A DNA stretch of 64,000 bases, from the NCBI RefSeq assembly GCF_004027225.2, contig NC_044283.2:12232992-12296991 (forward strand), in the 5' to 3' direction. A program made the translations under genes and the position numbers. Shown here piece by piece: positions 63,101 through 64,000 of this stretch; the first letter of the stretch is position 1, and the number at the start of each line of letters is the position of its first letter. Source of the stretch: Strigops habroptila (Eukaryota > Chordata > Aves > Psittaciformes > Psittacidae). The notes beneath the pieces were generated by a model, which had not been told where the DNA came from, did not search any database, and saw nothing but the letters and a program-made list of their open reading frames with translations.

Positions 63101-63353
63101 AACTAGCAACAGAACTGTTATACACACTTCTCGAGCATGTACTGGAATAGAAGCAAACACACAGAAACCTCACAAGTTTTCACAAAATCATTTAATACTG
63201 GTCTACAAAGGACCAAGTAACTCAACCCTCCCTCCCCCATTTCTCCCTCCCCACCCCTGGAAAAATGAATTCTTCACTTACATAGCCTACATCAGGTCTA
63301 TAGCAAGTATAGGCTCCTAAAATACTGTGCAACGTGTCATGGTAAGGACCACC
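45089..63353 (-). CDS. TBC1D14: TBC1 domain family member 14, C-terminal part (last 5 coding exons)
   Basis: TBC1D14 is a TBC-domain protein of RAB11-positive recycling endosomes and the Golgi. It binds ULK1 and TRAPPIII and restrains autophagosome formation. The window holds coding exons 63353-63282, 61905-61777, 58753-58644, 49212-48954 and 45154-45089 (636 nt, 211 residues plus stop). That matches roughly residues 483-693 of the 693-residue human protein. They cover the second half of the TBC domain: RPDVGYVQGMSF contains the YxQ glutamine finger, then [37 protein letters not shown], and [19 protein letters not shown]. The tail ends in [10 protein letters not shown]. The arginine-finger motif (IxxDxxR) and the N-terminal region lie beyond the right edge. 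All splice sites are GT-AG and all frames agree. Confidence 0.97.
45155..48953 (-). other. TBC1D14 last intron
   Basis: 3.8 kb with no extra exon or clear transposon seen. The exon 5' of it reads on into the donor as [10 protein letters not shown] and then stops, so retention would replace the last 21 residues. Confidence 0.8.
48954..49212 (-). CDS. TBC1D14: TBC1D14 exon, C-terminal TBC helices
   Basis: 259 nt. Completes a split tryptophan codon (TG|G) and encodes [20 protein letters not shown], then [20 protein letters not shown] and the stretch ending NKKWAQ. Donor CAG|GTAAAG, acceptor GTTTTTCAG. It carries the last helices of the TBC fold, nearly identical to human. Confidence 0.97.
50347..50368. 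repeat. (TG)n(TA)n microsatellite
   Basis: Short TG run passing directly into a TA run. Confidence 0.85.
54274..54349. repeat. AT/AC-rich microsatellite
   Basis: Compound TA and CA dinucleotide repeat interrupted by an A-run. On the minus strand it produces the tyrosine/isoleucine-rich frame at 54110-54343, which is an artefact of the repeat. Confidence 0.85.
55578..57452 (+). repeat. CR1 LINE, 5'-truncated, with ORF2 remains
   Basis: About 1.9 kb of CR1 in plus orientation, antisense to TBC1D14. It enters ORF2 upstream of the reverse transcriptase and runs through text typical of the RT domain (TGGTTATCACTTCAAAACAT, GTCAGCATGGATTTATGAAA, GATGTCAGCAAGGTTTTCAA). It passes the catalytic box at 56623-56634, reading FAGD where FADD is expected, and continues to the 3' end (CAATTCTATGATCCTATGA near 57437). 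ORF1 and the endonuclease are absent. Numerous indels and stops interrupt the frame and a block near 56500-56570 is shortened. A dead, moderately old insertion. Confidence 0.92.
58644..58753 (-). CDS. TBC1D14: TBC1D14 exon, mid TBC domain
   Basis: Begins [20 protein letters not shown] after a TTCTGTTTCCCAG acceptor and ends in YLIDW, with the tryptophan codon split before GTAAGG. 110 nt, so it changes phase; skipping it would frameshift the transcript. Confidence 0.96.
58754..61776 (-). other. TBC1D14 intron
   Basis: 3 kb. It contains a G/T-rich tract at 61574-61645. The 140-codon plus-strand frame at 59628-60050 has no recognisable content. Confidence 0.8.
61574..61645 (+). repeat. G/T-rich tract, possible G-quadruplex
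   Basis: Four G-runs of three to five lie within about 35 bases (from 61579), with spacers of 1, 9 and 8 bases, followed by a short GT repeat and more T/G. It is on the template strand of TBC1D14, about 130 bases 3' of an exon end. Confidence 0.6.
61777..61905 (-). CDS. TBC1D14: TBC1D14 exon, TBC domain with glutamine finger
   Basis: 43 codons: [20 protein letters not shown], then [20 protein letters not shown] and HGL. The preceding exon ends in Tyr, so the YxQ catalytic motif (Tyr-Val-Gln) is assembled across the splice junction. Acceptor CTTTCTTCAG, donor CTT|GTAAGT. Confidence 0.97.
61906..63281 (-). other. TBC1D14 intron
   Basis: 1.4 kb with an AT microsatellite at 62741-62769. The 131-codon plus-strand frame at 62342-62737 shows no known domain. 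Confidence 0.8.
62741..62769. repeat. (AT)n microsatellite
   Basis: TA dinucleotide run with one GTG interruption. Confidence 0.85.
63282..63353 (-). CDS. TBC1D14: TBC1D14 first exon in window
   Basis: 24 codons: [19 protein letters not shown] then PDVGY, after an ATTATAG acceptor and before GTAAGT. Human has Met where this has Thr after GGPYHD. The preceding exons are outside the window. Confidence 0.96.
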
Positions 63354-64000
63354 CTATAATTAAACAAAAACAAGACAATACATCTGAGGATACAACAAAC
63401 ATGTCAAAAACTGTTCAGTGCTACAGATATAACGTACCTACTATCTATAATCTTTCCCCATGCAGCTTTAAACAGTCCTGAGTCTTTCAAAATGATTTTG
63501 GCTTTAAAAGCATGACACAGCCCTCCATACCACACTTATTCCAAATGCATACAGTTCATCTGATAGATTGATTACATATTAAGTGGTGAATGCTCCATCC
63601 CTGGCAGTGTTCAAGGCCAGGTTGGACAGAGCCTTGGGCGACATGGTCTAGTGTGAGGTGTCCCTGTCCATGGCAGGGGGTTGGAACTAGATGATCTTAA
63701 GGTCCTTTCCAACCCAAACCATTCTGTGATTCTATGATATTAAATCCTCACACAAGAGGAATACAAACCTAAGAGATTTCTTATAGCTTAGCAGCACTTT
63801 GACAATAGTGCCAAGAAAGCAGAACGCTAATAAAGACTAACTTGTCTATTAAACTAGAGGCAGAAGTCAAGCATGAAGAAAACAGTCAGAACAACAATAT
63901 GCCATAACATACAATCAGCATATCAAAAATAACATGTATAGTTAAACAATTTCACATTGCTGACTATTAACAGCTGCCATATTTTACACTGAGTACTGTA
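63354..64000 (-). other. TBC1D14 intron, runs off the window
   Basis: No exon found up to the right edge. It contains the CR1 at 63582-63739. Confidence 0.75.
63582..63739 (+). repeat. CR1 LINE 3' end
   Basis: Begins GTGGTGAATGCTCCATCCCT and ends with the tail TTCTGTGATTCTATGATAT. It is the reverse complement of the text in the 10.4-, 17.9- and 38.3-kb copies, so the same subfamily in opposite orientation. Well preserved. Confidence 0.92.

Overview
This is vertebrate nuclear DNA, almost certainly from a bird. The signs are several CR1 LINE 3' ends in the typical avian form (tails of the ATTCTATGAT type), sparse repeats, compact GC-rich promoters and split genes with GT-AG introns. The four genes are the block found at human 4p16.1 in reversed order: GRPEL1 (+), TADA2B (-), CCDC96 (+, broken here) and TBC1D14 (-, only its 3' part). 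The species cannot be named from the sequence.

Layout. 1-25.3 kb is intergenic DNA upstream of GRPEL1. It holds CR1 copies (including one nested inside another), MIR-like SINE remnants, small structured motifs, a possible LTR-derived fragment, and no gene I can support. 25.3-31.3 kb is GRPEL1, with a CpG-island promoter and four exons that give a 222-residue mitochondrial GrpE. 31.3-32.9 kb is a short gap between convergent genes. 32.9-39.04 kb is TADA2B, with two coding exons (420 residues, the human length) and a probable long 3' UTR. 39.04-39.45 kb is a CpG-rich head-to-head promoter with five CCAAT boxes, a YY1 motif on the TADA2B start codon and an RFX-type X-box facing CCDC96. 39.4-40.63 kb is a CCDC96 remnant whose C-terminal coiled coil is recognisable but split over three frames. 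41.85-64.0 kb is TBC1D14, with the last five coding exons (211 C-terminal residues, the second half of the TBC domain), a probable 3.2-kb 3' UTR, and introns carrying a 1.9-kb CR1 and a short CR1.

The genes do not form a pathway. GRPEL1 recycles mitochondrial Hsp70, TADA2B is a SAGA subunit, TBC1D14 acts on RAB11 membranes and autophagy, and CCDC96 is a ciliary axoneme protein. What links them is architecture: alternating strands, with two tail-to-tail pairs flanking one shared promoter.

No unknown multi-gene system is visible. The most interesting signal is the apparent decay of CCDC96 next to a well-preserved ciliary X-box. Exon coordinates were placed by hand from splice signals and reading frame.
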